A DNA stretch of 64,000 nucleotides from positions 221,501 to 285,500 of the forward strand of contig CM032811.1 of the NCBI GenBank assembly GCA_019155185.1, read 5' to 3'. Position 1 is the stretch's first letter; the number at the start of each line of letters is the position of its first letter. The notes under the pieces were generated by a model. It was not told the origin of the DNA. It saw only the letters and a list, made by a program, of their open reading frames with translations, and did not search any database. Made by a program: the position numbers and the translations under genes. This document shows positions 11,801-21,410 of the stretch, one piece after another. The stretch comes from Beaufortia kweichowensis (Eukaryota > Chordata > Actinopteri > Cypriniformes > Gastromyzontidae).

Positions 11801-12892
11801 ACTCTCACATAATTAAAAAAAATGTAAATCTTCCAAAATCCATTCTATGGCATACGTTGGTTAACATGATGCCCCATCATCTAATCTTGTAACATTGATA
11901 GTTACAGGCACATTTGACTTGGTGGGTTAATTTTCACAGAATGTCTGGATTCTGTTTCTCTGAAACTTCTACTGACACCAATGTACAATGAAAGTAACAC
12001 ATATGCACTGCATGTTGAAACAGTAATGTGTCATTTAGGTAGATGTTCTGAAGTCCATGAATGTAGATGTGTTCTGCTGTTAGTCATTCCAGTTATGTTA
12101 ATTTTCAACACCCGGGATGCCTCAGGAAATGACTTCTTTGTCCAGGATTAGCTTCTGTAGATGTCTGTAGCGACGATTCACATTCACTGTCCTGTACTGG
12201 TATCTGTAACACAAACAGAAAAACACAAAAAAGCAGTACTCTAATACTTTTTACGGTTTTTTTTATTTTAAGTTAAACATCTTTGTGATCGTATAGACTT
12301 TTCAATATACCTCTTTCAGTATACCTTGTAATAAAATGTTGTTGATCGTATAGTGTTTTTTTTTTCTTTCCCTAGCCTTGGTAGGATTGACACCTAAGGA
12401 CCAAGTGAGGTGGGGATAAACTACTTGAAGGGGAAAACCTATAAGGGAGTCTTCACCGCAGGGTTGGCCCCCGAAGCCTATTGCTTTTCGGTTCTTCCCT
12501 GGGCTCCTCACTGGTCTGTGTGTCCTAATCTGCCCCTGTAATATTCAAACTACTTCACATATGAGATGTGAGTGTTACTAGCTAACCCAAATAATGCTTA
12601 AAAATTGGTAAACACAAAACTGTATTTAAATCCTCTAATGAACTATTAGTCATAGCAGACATCATAGAAGAGGATACATCAGTTACTATGATATGTTGCA
12701 ATAGATCATTCAGGGTTGTGAGATGTGTTAAAGTGGTGATTTCCAGGTGAATTGTGAAACAGTTTGACAATAGATTTACACATGTACCAAAATAAAAATC
12801 AGCCACCTTTTGTTGCATGAGTGCTTACACAAAGAGTCTTTCATCTTGGTTGTCAATCTCAATGCAACAATAAGCTCTCACAACCTTAATGA
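11801..12892 (-). other. Unassigned stretch between gag and 3' LTR
   Basis: Pol or env would normally lie here, but nothing recognisable remains. Two short minus-strand frames (12302-12511, 69 aa; 12582-12818, 78 aa) have plausible composition but show no motif that I can name. They may be remnants of a 3' gene or chance. Confidence 0.35.
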
Positions 12893-13837
12893 TCATTGTC
12901 TTATCAAGTTGTCCCACAGGTTAAGTGTAGAGGGGAGGGGCTGCTTTAGGATTGTGAGCAGGCTGTGTAGGAGCTGAGAAACACTGTTCATTTCTCCTAA
13001 AATCTTTTTGCTTTTCCTACACTCTTTCAGGTAATGCCCATGTTTACCACAGTAGTGACATTTGCTGTCCCTCCTAAGACATTTATTCTTTTGTTGATTA
13101 CCTATATTAGTTTTATTCAGCGCTGCTGCTGCAACTTTCACCTTTATTTTGACATCAGAGTCCCTTTCCCAGGTAGCTAACCTGCCTAAATTTCTTCTCA
13201 AGGTTTCATTAGACCATGTGAGATCTAAGAAAGGAAGAGCATTCCTGTATTCTGATGAAAGGCCATCAAACCATGCACGGACTAGTGGTCCCTTGTCATC
13301 CAACACATCCTCAGGACTGTTAACTATCCCACTGTAAGCTGCAGCTGACTGACAAAACCTTTCAGTGTATTCACTTACAGATTCATCCTGTCTTTGCATA
13401 CAGTTAGTGACTTTAGACCAATCAACCTTTGGTCCAACAATGTCCCTTAATATTCTAAGAACTCCCTCCCGCAAGTCCTCTTTGCTGGTATTTTTAAACT
13501 CAGGAGTATTGACAGTACTTTCAAAGCTATTGAACTCTGATTCTGTTAGAACTTGGGACATAAGTTGGATGATTTCCACCAAAGACATGTCATAGAGAAG
13601 CATTTTCTTTGCTAATGTTCCCCTAAATTCAGAAAAATTAACATGTGCTGAAGGCAAACTTTGTGCAAGTCTCTCTATTGCTTCAGGATCTAGGTCTTTT
13701 GGTAGCTCGACCACAGGTATCACAGAATGTACAGTCTCAACATTTGATTTACTTTGAGCTTTTCTCTTTGTTCCACAAACCTCAACTGCATTAACTGCTT
13801 TGTTTCTCAAACATGTATTGTCATTATTAACATACAT
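12893..13837 (-). pseudogene. gag (capsid and nucleocapsid) of the retrovirus-like element
   Basis: This minus-strand frame of 314 residues is a Gag fragment. Residues of about 55-225 look like a retroviral capsid-type helical domain, with a segment of the ESVSEYTERFCQSAAAYSG type. Residues 260-273 form a zinc knuckle of CX2CX4HX4C spacing, beginning CHYCGKHGH, followed by a basic tail. Gag packages RNA and builds particles. The N-terminal part lies upstream in a different frame (13996-14286) and is separated from this one by a TAG stop and a frame change, so Gag is interrupted. No pol frame overlaps its end. The domain calls rest on motif spacing and general family knowledge, and the exact retroviral genus is not assigned. 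Confidence 0.72.
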
Positions 13838-13995
13838 ATGACCTTCATGCCTAAGTTCTGACTGTAAGGCAGGATGAATATCTGACTGTTGTTTCGAGTA
13901 ACGGTTAGTGAAGCCTTGTTATGGCCTAACTTTTCTTTAAGAGAGGTCACATGATCATGCAAATTTTGATTTTTCTTCTCTAAATCCGCAATTCG

Positions 13996-14286
13996 CTAAG
14001 TATGCTCTGCAGTTAAAGCCACATTGTACTCTCTGTAACAACAGATAATTCCTTTAATGTTTTTCTTTCTAATACAGGCACCAAGCACTTTCTTGCATTC
14101 TTCAAGAGACCAAGTCCTATCCGAATCAATGCCAAACTTTTGTGTTAAGTTCTGTCTAACCAAGTCTGTCACTATTGTGTCCATGTGATTGACTAGCATT
14201 GTGTTAAACTCGTTGTCTGACCATAAAGGGGTAGCTAGTCCACCTTTCTCTGTTGTGGGAATTAGTTTAGCATGCCTTTTAACCAT
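13996..14286 (-). pseudogene. gag N-terminal (matrix-like) fragment
   Basis: This minus-strand frame of 96 residues starts with an ATG about 550 bases downstream of the primer site in element orientation, after the leader repeat, as expected for the start of gag. It ends at a TAG. Beyond the stop, a Lys/Glu/Leu-rich segment reading RIADLEKKNQNLHDH suggests a short coiled coil that once linked matrix and capsid. The next Gag segment is in another frame. No myristoylation glycine follows the Met. Its identification as a matrix-like region comes from position rather than motif. Confidence 0.55.
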
Positions 14287-14344
14287 TTTGACTTTTTAGT
14301 GGATTTCTCTTCACAGACAGATAATTCCTAATTACTGTTGTTAA

Positions 14345-14725
14345 CTTCCCTACAAAGTAGAGGATATCCCTAAATTCTTCCCTGGTAAAACAGAGGATAA
14401 CTAAACTTTTCTGTCTAAACAGAGGATAACCAAAACTCTTTTCTGCCTAAACAGAGGATAACCAAAACTCTTCTCTGCCTAAACAGAGGATAACCCTACA
14501 TTCTTCCCTGGTAAAACAGAGGATAACTAAACTTCTTCTCTGCCTAAACAGAGGATAACCAAAAACTCTTCTCTGCCTAAACAGAGGATAACCAAAAACT
14601 CTTCTCTGCCTAAACAGAGGATACACAAATTCTTCTCTGATAAACAGAGGATAAGCAAAATTTGTTAACAGAACCCTGAAGCTGTTGTTAACACTTCCCT
14701 GGCATAGCAGAGGATAACCACATGT
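14345..14725 (-). repeat. About 32-bp tandem repeat in the proviral leader
   Basis: Around a dozen imperfect copies of a unit containing ACAGAGGATAACCAAAACTC followed by TTCTCTGCCTAA on the plus strand. They occupy the untranslated leader between the primer site and gag. Frames through it give repeated YPLFRQRR-like peptides, which are low-complexity translations and not a gene. Confidence 0.9.
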
Positions 14726-14816
14726 ACTGGTCTGTAAAGGTTCTTTGGATAGAGTGACACTCACCAAAGTTGGGTTGAAAAATTCCATCTGGAAAGGTTT
14801 GGAGAGATGAGGAAAA

Positions 14817-14835
14817 ATCCGGTCACGGCACCATC
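14817..14835 (-). other. Primer binding site, tRNA-His type
   Basis: On the sense strand, two bases after the 5' LTR end, the sequence reads TGGTGCCGTGACCGGAT. This matches the complement of the 3' end of histidine tRNA, as known from HERV-H-type elements, with one base missing in the GACTCGG portion. It fixes the orientation and the 5' end of the element. Confidence 0.75.
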
Positions 14836-15293
14836 TGTTGGAAACTTTTTCAGCCGAAGACCAGGAGGTTTGAGCAGTAGTCTTTATTGTAGAGATGAGT
14901 CTTCAAATTACTTGCAGTCATCAAGTCTAATTTGAAGTCTAGGGCAGTCCCTTGAAATGGTAACAAAGCATTTAGGTGACAATAGAAACAATGGACAGAG
15001 AGGAAGTAGTAGACTCTCTTCAGATCCTGGAGTCTCACTCACCCTTACTGAGACCACTTCATTATCATAGAGATAAAGAAATGTTCACACCTTCCTGAGT
15101 TTTGACCTTTGATTGAATCATAAGCAAATGGTCACCAACTCAGTGGGATATGATGGGTAAACGTCCTAGGAGCCACCCCATGTTCCTATGTTCTTCCAAT
15201 GCAATATATATCATTTTAGTAGTTTGTGTAAGGATGGGGGAAATAAAGAGAATCAGCTGATTTTAAAGTGATCCTCAAATTTACATTTCCACA
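14836..15293 (-). repeat. 5' LTR of the retrovirus-like element (458 bp)
   Basis: Co-linear and nearly identical with 11425-11776 over its U3-side 352 bp (14942-15293); only one substitution was seen by eye, in the GAATCATGAGC/GAATCATAAGC position. The remaining 106 bp at the U5 side are shortened relative to the partner by several deletions totalling about 59 bp. Confidence 0.9.
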
Positions 15294-15441
15294 CTGTGCT
15301 AGAGATGGATTGGAGCAGATGGGAGGGGATTGGGTCGAGTGGGCAGGTGGTGGGGTTGCAGGAGAGAAGTTTGGTAACTTCTCTTTTTCTTTTTTCTTTT
15401 GTACCTTCTTTTTTAGTCACTGACCCAATATGTGAGAGCAC
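15294..15441 (-). pseudogene. L2-type LINE ORF2, start of the RT domain
   Basis: The minus-strand frame contains the segment TKLLSCNPTTCPLDPIPSHL, which is the conserved entry to the RT of L2/CR1 LINEs. It breaks off exactly at the provirus duplication and continues at 11255. Upstream, a Lys/Glu/Arg-rich segment joins almost directly to the ORF1 stop, so the apurinic-type endonuclease normally found at the start of ORF2 has been lost. Confidence 0.7.
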
Positions 15442-15448
15442 ACCAAAG

Positions 15449-17066
15449 TCAGCATTTGCTGGATGTCTCTGAGGTCTCTGGATTGAGATGGTGCCAGTTG
15501 GCTGTCATCAGTGTTGGTGTTGGGATTTTCAGCGATCTTCTGATTGCTTCGGCGTAACTCCAGCTGTCCGTGTGCTGCTCCTGCTGCTGTTGATGTGAAT
15601 GCTGGGGCCTGCTGATGTGCTGTGATCCAGGGTGAAGTGTAGAGCCTGCAGTGGCGTTCCTCCGGACGGAGCTTAAGCGCTGATTTGACGGGTGTCTCTG
15701 TAATGGATCTGTGAGGTGTCCATGAGGTCGCTGCAGTGCGCTGAAGCTGCGGCTCAATGGGATGTCCTTCAGGGTCTTGGCAAAGATGGGAACTGCCCTT
15801 TTGTGGAGATGGACATGGTCATAAAGGCTGCTGAGATTCAGGGTGGGGTGTTGAGCCAGGTGAACATTGGGCTTTAGGGCACAGTCTCTAGACACTCTTG
15901 CGTTTATATGCCTGATGGTGTCTGGGTGGAAATCAGAGCGCAGCAGCAGTGTGGAGAGGATGATTTTGGAGTTGGGAAAGTTGGAGGATGCCTTCTCTGC
16001 TATATTAGCGAGAGCTGTAGCTACTCTCTCTTGTTGAGCTCTCAGGTCATTGGTGCCGGATGATAATATGGCTGGGGGAAAGCTGCTCTTTACACAAGAA
16101 CTCCAAAGCCCTCTGGGTGTTTGGGCACCATATTTTCTTGACATTTCTTCTTGGGAAAAGTTTCTTTTCATCAATGAATTTTCCATTTGAGTCCATCAGG
16201 AGTACGATGTGTGGTTGTGTTTGACTGTAGGATTCAGGTGGAGGGCTGGAGGGGTTCATGGCTGTGTTTGTTGTTGTTGGAAGAGGAGTCTGCTCTAAAC
16301 TTTGTTCTTCTTCATCTCTCTGTGTCAGTGACAGTGGAGCTGATATTTGTTTTGCATTTTCACTTGTTTTCTTTCCGTTTTCTCGTAGCTCTCTCATTTC
16401 TTCTTTTATTTCAGATAGTTGATTATTGTACTCTTCTTTTTGGTTTTTCAGCTCATGAATTTCCTCCTTAAGCATTGCTATTTCTTTCCTGTAATCCTCA
16501 TCTTTCTCTGATCGGTCAGTTTGCTGCACTGCTCCATGCACTTCCTCTCTCAGCTGCACCAGTTCCAGCTCCATCTCTCTGAACTTCTCTTTCATGTCGC
16601 TGATGATGCTGTGCAGAAGGGAGATCTCCTCACTGTCATTTCTGGATTGCTCATTTGTAGCTTGTTGGTGGGGATGAAGGTGTCTTTTGCTTTTTTTACT
16701 GGATTAGGATACGTCTTGTTTAACTGAGCTTTTTCTTTAATTTGGAGGAAATCCTTTTCAAATGTTTTCAGATTTCCCTGAATCATCACAGTTCCGTTTT
16801 TGTAAAGGTTTGCTGTTATCGTTGCATCTGATTCTGAATCATCCTCTTCTTTGACCTGCAGTTTCCATCCGTTACTGATGCCCTTTCTGATGACTGTGGG
16901 GTAGTGCTGTCTGATGGCGGAGTGCCAGGCCTCTGGCTCTTCTGTATAAAATATAATGTTGCTGATCTGAGTACAGTGTTTCTGCTCTGTCCTTTTCTTT
17001 ATGCTTTTTCTTTAAGATCTCATTTGTAGCTTCATGTGGGTAAATTATGGGAATTGATTCAGTCAT
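15449..17066 (-). pseudogene. L2/CR1-type LINE ORF1 (coiled coil plus esterase-like domain), frame-broken
   Basis: Four minus-strand frames make up one former protein: 17066-16872, 16789-16592, 16595-16047 and 16186-15449. The third begins with about 100 residues of heptad-like Glu/Lys/Leu-rich coiled coil and continues into VLLMDSNGKFIDEKKLF. The fourth carries a SGTNDLRAQQERVATALANI segment. Asp-Ser-Asn and Gly-Thr-Asn-Asp are blocks I and III of the SGNH hydrolase fold known in the ORF1 proteins of CR1/L2-type LINEs. In intact relatives, ORF1p binds the element RNA and the esterase may contact membranes or lipids. At least two frame changes and a stop interrupt it here. A Gln/His/Ser-rich tail ends the protein. 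Confidence 0.65.
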
Positions 17067-17110
17067 TCTTCAAATAATCTGACAGTTGCTGGCAGTTTGT
17101 TTGTTGTTGT

Positions 17111-17255
17111 GTTTTGAATATGCAGATATCCACTACAGTTAGTCCTTAAACTCTAGCTTATTTTGTACAAATAACAGTTTTTGTGCAAAATATTTTAAAA
17201 TATCATAAAACACTGTCTGAATGTCTGTGTATTTTGTGCATTCTGTTAGGAAGTG

Positions 17256-17258
<3 letters not shown>
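17111..17258. other. AT-rich spacer between L2 LINE and (TC)n
   Basis: About 150 bp without coding content. It is either the 5' untranslated end of the L2 LINE or old flank. Confidence 0.4.

Positions 17259-17287
<29 letters not shown>
17259..17287. repeat. (TC)n microsatellite abutting the 5' end of Tx1 element 1
   Basis: 29 bp of pure TC. The Tx1-type LINE starts immediately to its right with GGTGTGAGCATTTGG. Confidence 0.95.
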
Positions 17288-17290
<3 letters not shown>

Positions 17291-17420
17291 GTGAGCATTT
17301 GGAGTGGTGTGAGTTCTGAGTGAGTCTTTTCTTTTTTCTTATTTTTTCTGTTTTATTATATATATATATTTTTGGTTTTGTTTGTATTGATCCGCGTGGG
17401 GGTTCTCCCCTGGTGCGGCC

Positions 17421-18476
17421 ATGGCGGACCCACAAATTGGGGTTTTAAGTAATCTCACGTGGCGTCACGGTGTTAAAGTGGCGTCCGCGTGAGTGTTGAA
17501 GATTGCTGTTTGGCAATGGGAGATGTTGTTGGACATGACAATATTTTGTCAGCATCCAAAATGAATAGCGCCGTTGTGTTTTTTTTTAGTTCGATAGAAA
17601 AGGCAGACGAGTTATTGGAGAAAGGGAATTGTTGTAAACAATCTTTTCACACCTGTTCTTCCGCTTTCGACGCCCTCAAAAAAGGTTACTTTGTCTAATA
17701 TTCCACCTTTCATCCCTGATGATACGTTGGTTAGGATCTTGTCTCGCTACGGTAAGCTGGTTTCGCCTATTAAGAAAATCGTCATTGGTACTGCTTCACC
17801 GCTGTTAAAACATGTGGTTTCTTTCAGAAGATTTGTTTATATGATTTTGAAAGATAGCAAAGAGCTTGACCTGACTCTCAATATTAAGATTGAAAATTTT
17901 GATTATGCTTTCTATGTTACAACAGAGAAGATGAAGTGTTTTAACTGCGGTGGTTTAGGCCATTTAATTCGGGCTTGCCCTGAAAAGAATAAAGGACGTC
18001 CATCAAATACTTAGCAAAATATGAGAGAGGTTAATTTAAATGGTGATGAGGAGGAAAGGGTTGAAGCAGGGACTTCTAATGCTTCTTTCTTGAGTGTGAA
18101 AAATGTAATTGTTGCTTCGGAGCCTCAGGACTCAGTTTCTGATGCCACTGTGCCAGGAGTGGTTGTGCAGGAAGGTGCGTTGGATGCTACTGCTGTGGTG
18201 AGGGACGGAGTCAGCGATTCCGTTACTGAGTCAGTTTTGACAAAGGGTAAAGGTGACAATGTGATTTGGCAACCGATTGTGACTTCAAAGTAAGTTCAAA
18301 GTACTAAGCAAAAAAAGTGAATGTGGCTGATGCTGACGACAAAGAAGGAGCAGAAAGTGGCAATGAATCTTCGGATTCAAGTCTTAGTTTTTCTCAAAGT
18401 GATTTATCTGGTCGAAGTTATGAGGTAGAAGATATTAAATTCTTCCTCAGGGCAACAAAAAATAAGAGAGGAGTAC
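17421..18476 (+). pseudogene. Tx1-type LINE copy 1, ORF1 (RNA-binding, CCHC), first part
   Basis: The ATG at 17421 has a good vertebrate context (GCCATGG). The frame is broken after about 23 codons, continues in the frame of 17489-17698, shifts again in an A-run near 17680, and continues at 17691-18014 with SNIPPFIPDDTLVRILSRYG, an RRM-like start, and ending in the zinc knuckle CFNCGGLGHLIRAC (CX2CX4HX4C). Acidic, Ser-rich segments follow (18021-18293 and 18317 onward). ORF1p coats the LINE RNA in relatives. The last part is cut by a solo LTR at 18477 and resumes at 18917. Two frame changes and at least two stops make this a pseudogene. Confidence 0.75.
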
Positions 18477-18916
18477 TGTTACGGACAGAGGCACCGGAGA
18501 CAGCGGATAACAGGTTAGATGTTTATTTGCACAAGTAGAGTATACAGGTCACTGATGGTAAGCAGGCAGAGGTGAGACAACAGAGGTAAATGGAACGTAT
18601 ACTGTCCTTTAGGTGAAATAGCGGTGAATCACAGGATGGGGCACGCTGGAGATGAAGACTAGGAGACAATGGAGGAAACAGGAACACAGGAACAGGACGA
18701 GGAAACAGGAACGCTGGAACGGGTAGGTAAACTATCTGAAGTCAATATATGGCGAAGTAACATTAGTCCTAATACAAACGAGACCGGACAGTGAGTGAAT
18801 GTGCGCGTGCGGTTTAAATACGTGAGAGTAAACTACGTGCAGGTGAAGTTGATTAGTAATCGGGGGAAGGAGTGCGCTGTGATTAATTGGCATGGGAGCT
18901 TGGCGTGTCTGTGACA
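18477..18916 (-). mobile_element. Solo LTR, 440 bp, TSD AGTAC
   Basis: Plus-strand ends are TGTTACGGAC and GTCTGTGACA. AGTAC is duplicated at 18472-18476 and 18917-18921. Read on the minus strand it starts TGTCACAGACACGCCAAGCT, matching the start of the LTR of the chromodomain gypsy at 41144 (TGTCACGGACACGCCAAGCT), and both carry CACTGTCCGGTCTCGTT. This ties the solo LTR to that gypsy family. Confidence 0.9.
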
Positions 18917-19043
18917 AGTACGTGTCTGTGAATATTTTCCAGACATTAAACAATTCATTGATAAAACAAAAGTGTTCAAAGCTTATTCACAAATAAAGAA
19001 ATTTATCGGCTGAAGAAGATTGTAAGAATTTTAAATCCTGATC

Positions 19044-19377
19044 TTGTTAATGATAACATCTAAAAACCCCAAAATGATATGTTTTGGTGTTTTAGTTCTT
19101 TTTCTTGCAGTATTGGATTGGCTTTTATTGTCTTCTTTTCTTTTTGAAATTAATATTGCATCATTAATTATTAATGGGGCTAGAGATTTGAAGAAAAGAA
19201 TGGAAATTTATGAATTTGTGAAACAGAATAAACTAGATGTGGTCATGCTACAGGAAACTCACAGTGATTCAATGAATGCTTCTGATTGGGCTAGGGAATG
19301 GGGTGGCTTTCCGTTTTTAAGTCATAACACTTCACTTAGTGATGGAGTGGCTACTTTTTTGGGGAAAAACATCTCAG
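19044..19377 (+). pseudogene. Tx1-type LINE copy 1, ORF2 endonuclease, N-terminal part
   Basis: After a hydrophobic lead the frame reads IASLIINGARDLKKRMEIYE and DVVMLQETHSD, the Asn and Glu motifs of an APE-type endonuclease, which nicks target DNA to prime reverse transcription. The frame ends at the DIRS insertion (about 19378) and resumes at about 23973. The part of the frame running beyond 19380 reads DIRS terminal repeat and is not LINE protein. Confidence 0.78.
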
Positions 19378-19425
19378 GTTACGTATGTAACCCTTGTTCC
19401 CTGAGAGGGAACGAGACGCTGCGTC

Positions 19426-19570
19426 AGCGAATGACGCTATGGGAACGCCTTTGCGTGACCGCGTCTGAAGCACGTTTGCAGGATTGCTGAATGGCTAGAC
19501 TGAACGTCACGGGCGGGTGACGTCAGGACCAGGAAGCTATAAAAGAGCGTGGAACGCACACACATTCAGC
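19426..19570 (-). repeat. DIRS inverted terminal repeat, 3' side
   Basis: About 145 bp from AGCGAATGACGC to CACACATTCAGC. It matches the reverse complement of 23820-23960 with only scattered differences by eye. Outside it (19380-19425) lies a terminal segment with CCCTTGTTCCCTGAGAGG, which has no equal at the other end. Confidence 0.92.
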
Positions 19571-19607
19571 GTAAGCTGCGCCCAGGCACACAGGGAGTAT
19601 GGCCGTA

Positions 19608-19680
19608 AGACGCAGCGTCTCGTTCCCTCTCAGGGAACAAGGGTTACATATCGAACCTGAGACGCTCCCCTTCAAGGGAA
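19608..19680. repeat. DIRS internal complementary region
   Basis: The segment ending GTTCCCTCTCAGGGAACAAG and GGTTACAT is the inverted copy of the outer left end (19386-19427). It is followed by GACGCTCCCCTTCAAGGGAA, which resembles the other element end. An internal region complementary to both outer ends is diagnostic of DIRS elements and templates their circular intermediate. Confidence 0.8.
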
Positions 19681-20359
19681 CTCAACGCCAAGGCCAGCTT
19701 AATGACGATATGGGAACGCAATCCCAACGTCGCCGTACGAGCAAGTCCCTGGAAGTGTGAATCCGTAGAGCACAACAAGAGGAACTACCTCGACAGGTTA
19801 AGCGTAGACCCTGGCTCGCAAGGGAGTGAGACGGCGAGATTTCCTGGCCGTTTACAACTACTCCGAGAAGGCCCCTAAGGGCAAGATATGCAGGACCTCG
19901 GTCCTGATACAAGAACATACAGGGAATACACGGCGCAGATTCACTGGCCGGTAACCAAATAATTTAAACGCATGGGCTCACCCACTGCGATGGAAGTCAC
20001 CAGGCCCCACCGGCCCCCGGGAAAGGGCAAAGGAGCAGAAACCAAGTTCAGGTAGCTGGCTCTTGAGCCAGAACCGCTAAAGCTGGAAACACACGGCGAG
20101 ACTCCAGCTGGCGGGTGTCCATAATAAGTCGACCCCTCAGGGCCGAGGTGCATGGGAACCCTGGCACGGGTCCTGGCCCTCGAGCCAGGCCCCAAAGAGG
20201 ACGAGAGACAAGACCCCACTTGCCGCAAGTCAAATAAATAGAATACACAGCCAGATTTCCTGGCTGTCATTCAGAGAAAACAAGCCCCTCAGGGCTGCAG
20301 AACATGGGCAAGTCATAAAAGCCATAAATCTAACGTGAGCGGGCGAGGACCAGCCGGCC

Positions 20360-21300
20360 GCTACACACATCTTCGAAAGCCGTAGCCCCTGACCGTAAGG
20401 CCTTAGAGGCCGCCATACCCCTAGTTGAATGAGCTTTGACAGACAGTGGAGACTGCTGTCTAGAGGCTCAGAAAGCCAGTGAGATAGCCTCGACTATCCA
20501 CCTGCTAAGAGATTGTTTGGTCGCCGGCACTCCAGTGCTGGGAGGACCAAAGCATACAAACAACTGCTCAGACTTTCTCAAGGGAGCAGTTCTGTGAACG
20601 AGGGCGCCCAGTGCTCGCGACTGGACAATTTTAAAGATTAGCTTTCTCCTGGTCCGAATCCTGGAAGGGAGGAGGACAGAAGGTCTGTAACGTAATGTGC
20701 CTCGCACATTGGTGGGTACTTTCGTACATAACCTCTTTAGGGTACAGAAAAGCCTTAACCATGCCTGGGGAAAAGCCAGGCAAGAAGGAGAGACTGAGAG
20801 AGCTTGGAGATCACCAACTCTCTTCAGGGAAGATACTGCCAGCAAGAAAACAGTCTTGAGGGTCAGGAATTTGACCAAACGGCCTCAATGGGTCTCGAAA
20901 GCGGTGCCACCGACAACCCTTGAAGTACCACCGCCAGATCCCCGTGGGAACTCTGGCACGTTAACACCGCCTCAGCCTCCTAGTGCCAATGGCGAAGCTG
21001 ATAACCAGCTGGTCTCGACCCACAGACTGGCCGTGGACAAGGCTATGAAAGGCAGATACGGCAGCCGCATAGACCTTGACCGTAGAGGGCATAAGCCCCG
21101 AAGAAAAACAATCTTGCAAGAATTCCAGAACACGCTAATCGGGCAGTTAACTGGATCTTGACGTCGATCTGAACACCAGGAAGAGAAGACTTCCCATTTC
21201 AAGGTGTACAGCTTCCTCGTGGAGGGAGCCCTGGATTGCAAGATGGTTGCTACAACCTCAGTCGAGAGACCCGAGCCGACGAAGCTGGCCTTAGGGGCCA
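20360..21300 (-). pseudogene. DIRS tyrosine recombinase, inactivated
   Basis: Two minus-strand frames (21802-20972, second half, and 20878-20468) plus a continuation to about 20360 encode a recombinase of the phage-integrase fold that would insert circular DIRS DNA. The N-terminal segment SRAPSTRKLYTLKWEVFSSW is a core-binding-type region. SLKRVGDLQALS contains the first catalytic Arg, and AHSTRGMAASKA beyond 20468 contains the His-x-x-Arg pair. Further on, where relatives read RFYS with the nucleophilic Tyr, the sequence read here gives RFMA, after a one-base shift. A frame change also lies between the two main frames. The Tyr loss rests on alignment to a remembered consensus. Confidence 0.72.
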
Positions 21301-21410
21301 GACCCACAGTTTCCACATCTCTGGGCAAGGGTGCAGAACAGTGCCTTGCTCCTGAGACAGAAGGTCTTTCCTGAGCGGCAGCCTCAACGGGGTGCCGTCG
21401 AGGAGTGCTA

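Larger units (their letters stand above)
11260..15293 (-). mobile_element. Retrovirus-like LTR element, minus strand, TSD CTGT
   Basis: Two LTRs enclose 3.06 kb. In element orientation the order is 5' LTR (15293-14836), primer site (about 14834-14817), a leader with a tandem repeat (about 14725-14345), gag (14286-12893), an unassigned 1.1-kb stretch, a polypurine tract (about 11795-11777) and the 3' LTR (11776-11260). The four-base sequence CTGT is duplicated at 11256-11259 and 15294-15297, exactly at the split in the host LINE. No protease, RT, RNase H or integrase is seen, so it must have depended on a helper or been internally deleted. Over the 352-bp co-linear part the LTRs differ at one base by eye, which suggests a young insertion. 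Confidence 0.88.
9661..17110 (-). mobile_element. L2-type LINE, minus strand, split by a retrovirus-like provirus
   Basis: Read from high to low coordinates, the pieces are an ORF1 remnant with coiled coil and esterase-like domain (17066-15449), the first part of the reverse transcriptase (15441-15294), a provirus (15293-11260), and then the rest of the RT, the C-terminal region and the 3' tail (11255-9661). The RT reads continuously across the provirus once its four-base duplication CTGT is allowed for. The tail at 9661-9720 carries the fish LINE/SINE motif GCATTTAGCTGACGCTTTTA in inverse orientation. The endonuclease part of ORF2 is missing between ORF1 and RT, and the RT lacks its central YADD segment, so the element is dead. 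Assignment to L2 rests on the combination of an esterase ORF1 and this RT type. Confidence 0.75.

Noticed and set aside
12302..12818. Envelope gene of the retrovirus-like element
   Set aside because: The two short frames show no signal peptide, cleavage site, fusion peptide or disulfide motif that I can recognise. Only position suggests env.
17139..17435. 98-residue minus-strand frame
   Set aside because: It spans the (TC)n microsatellite (Arg/Glu run) and the LINE 5' UTR, with no conserved content.
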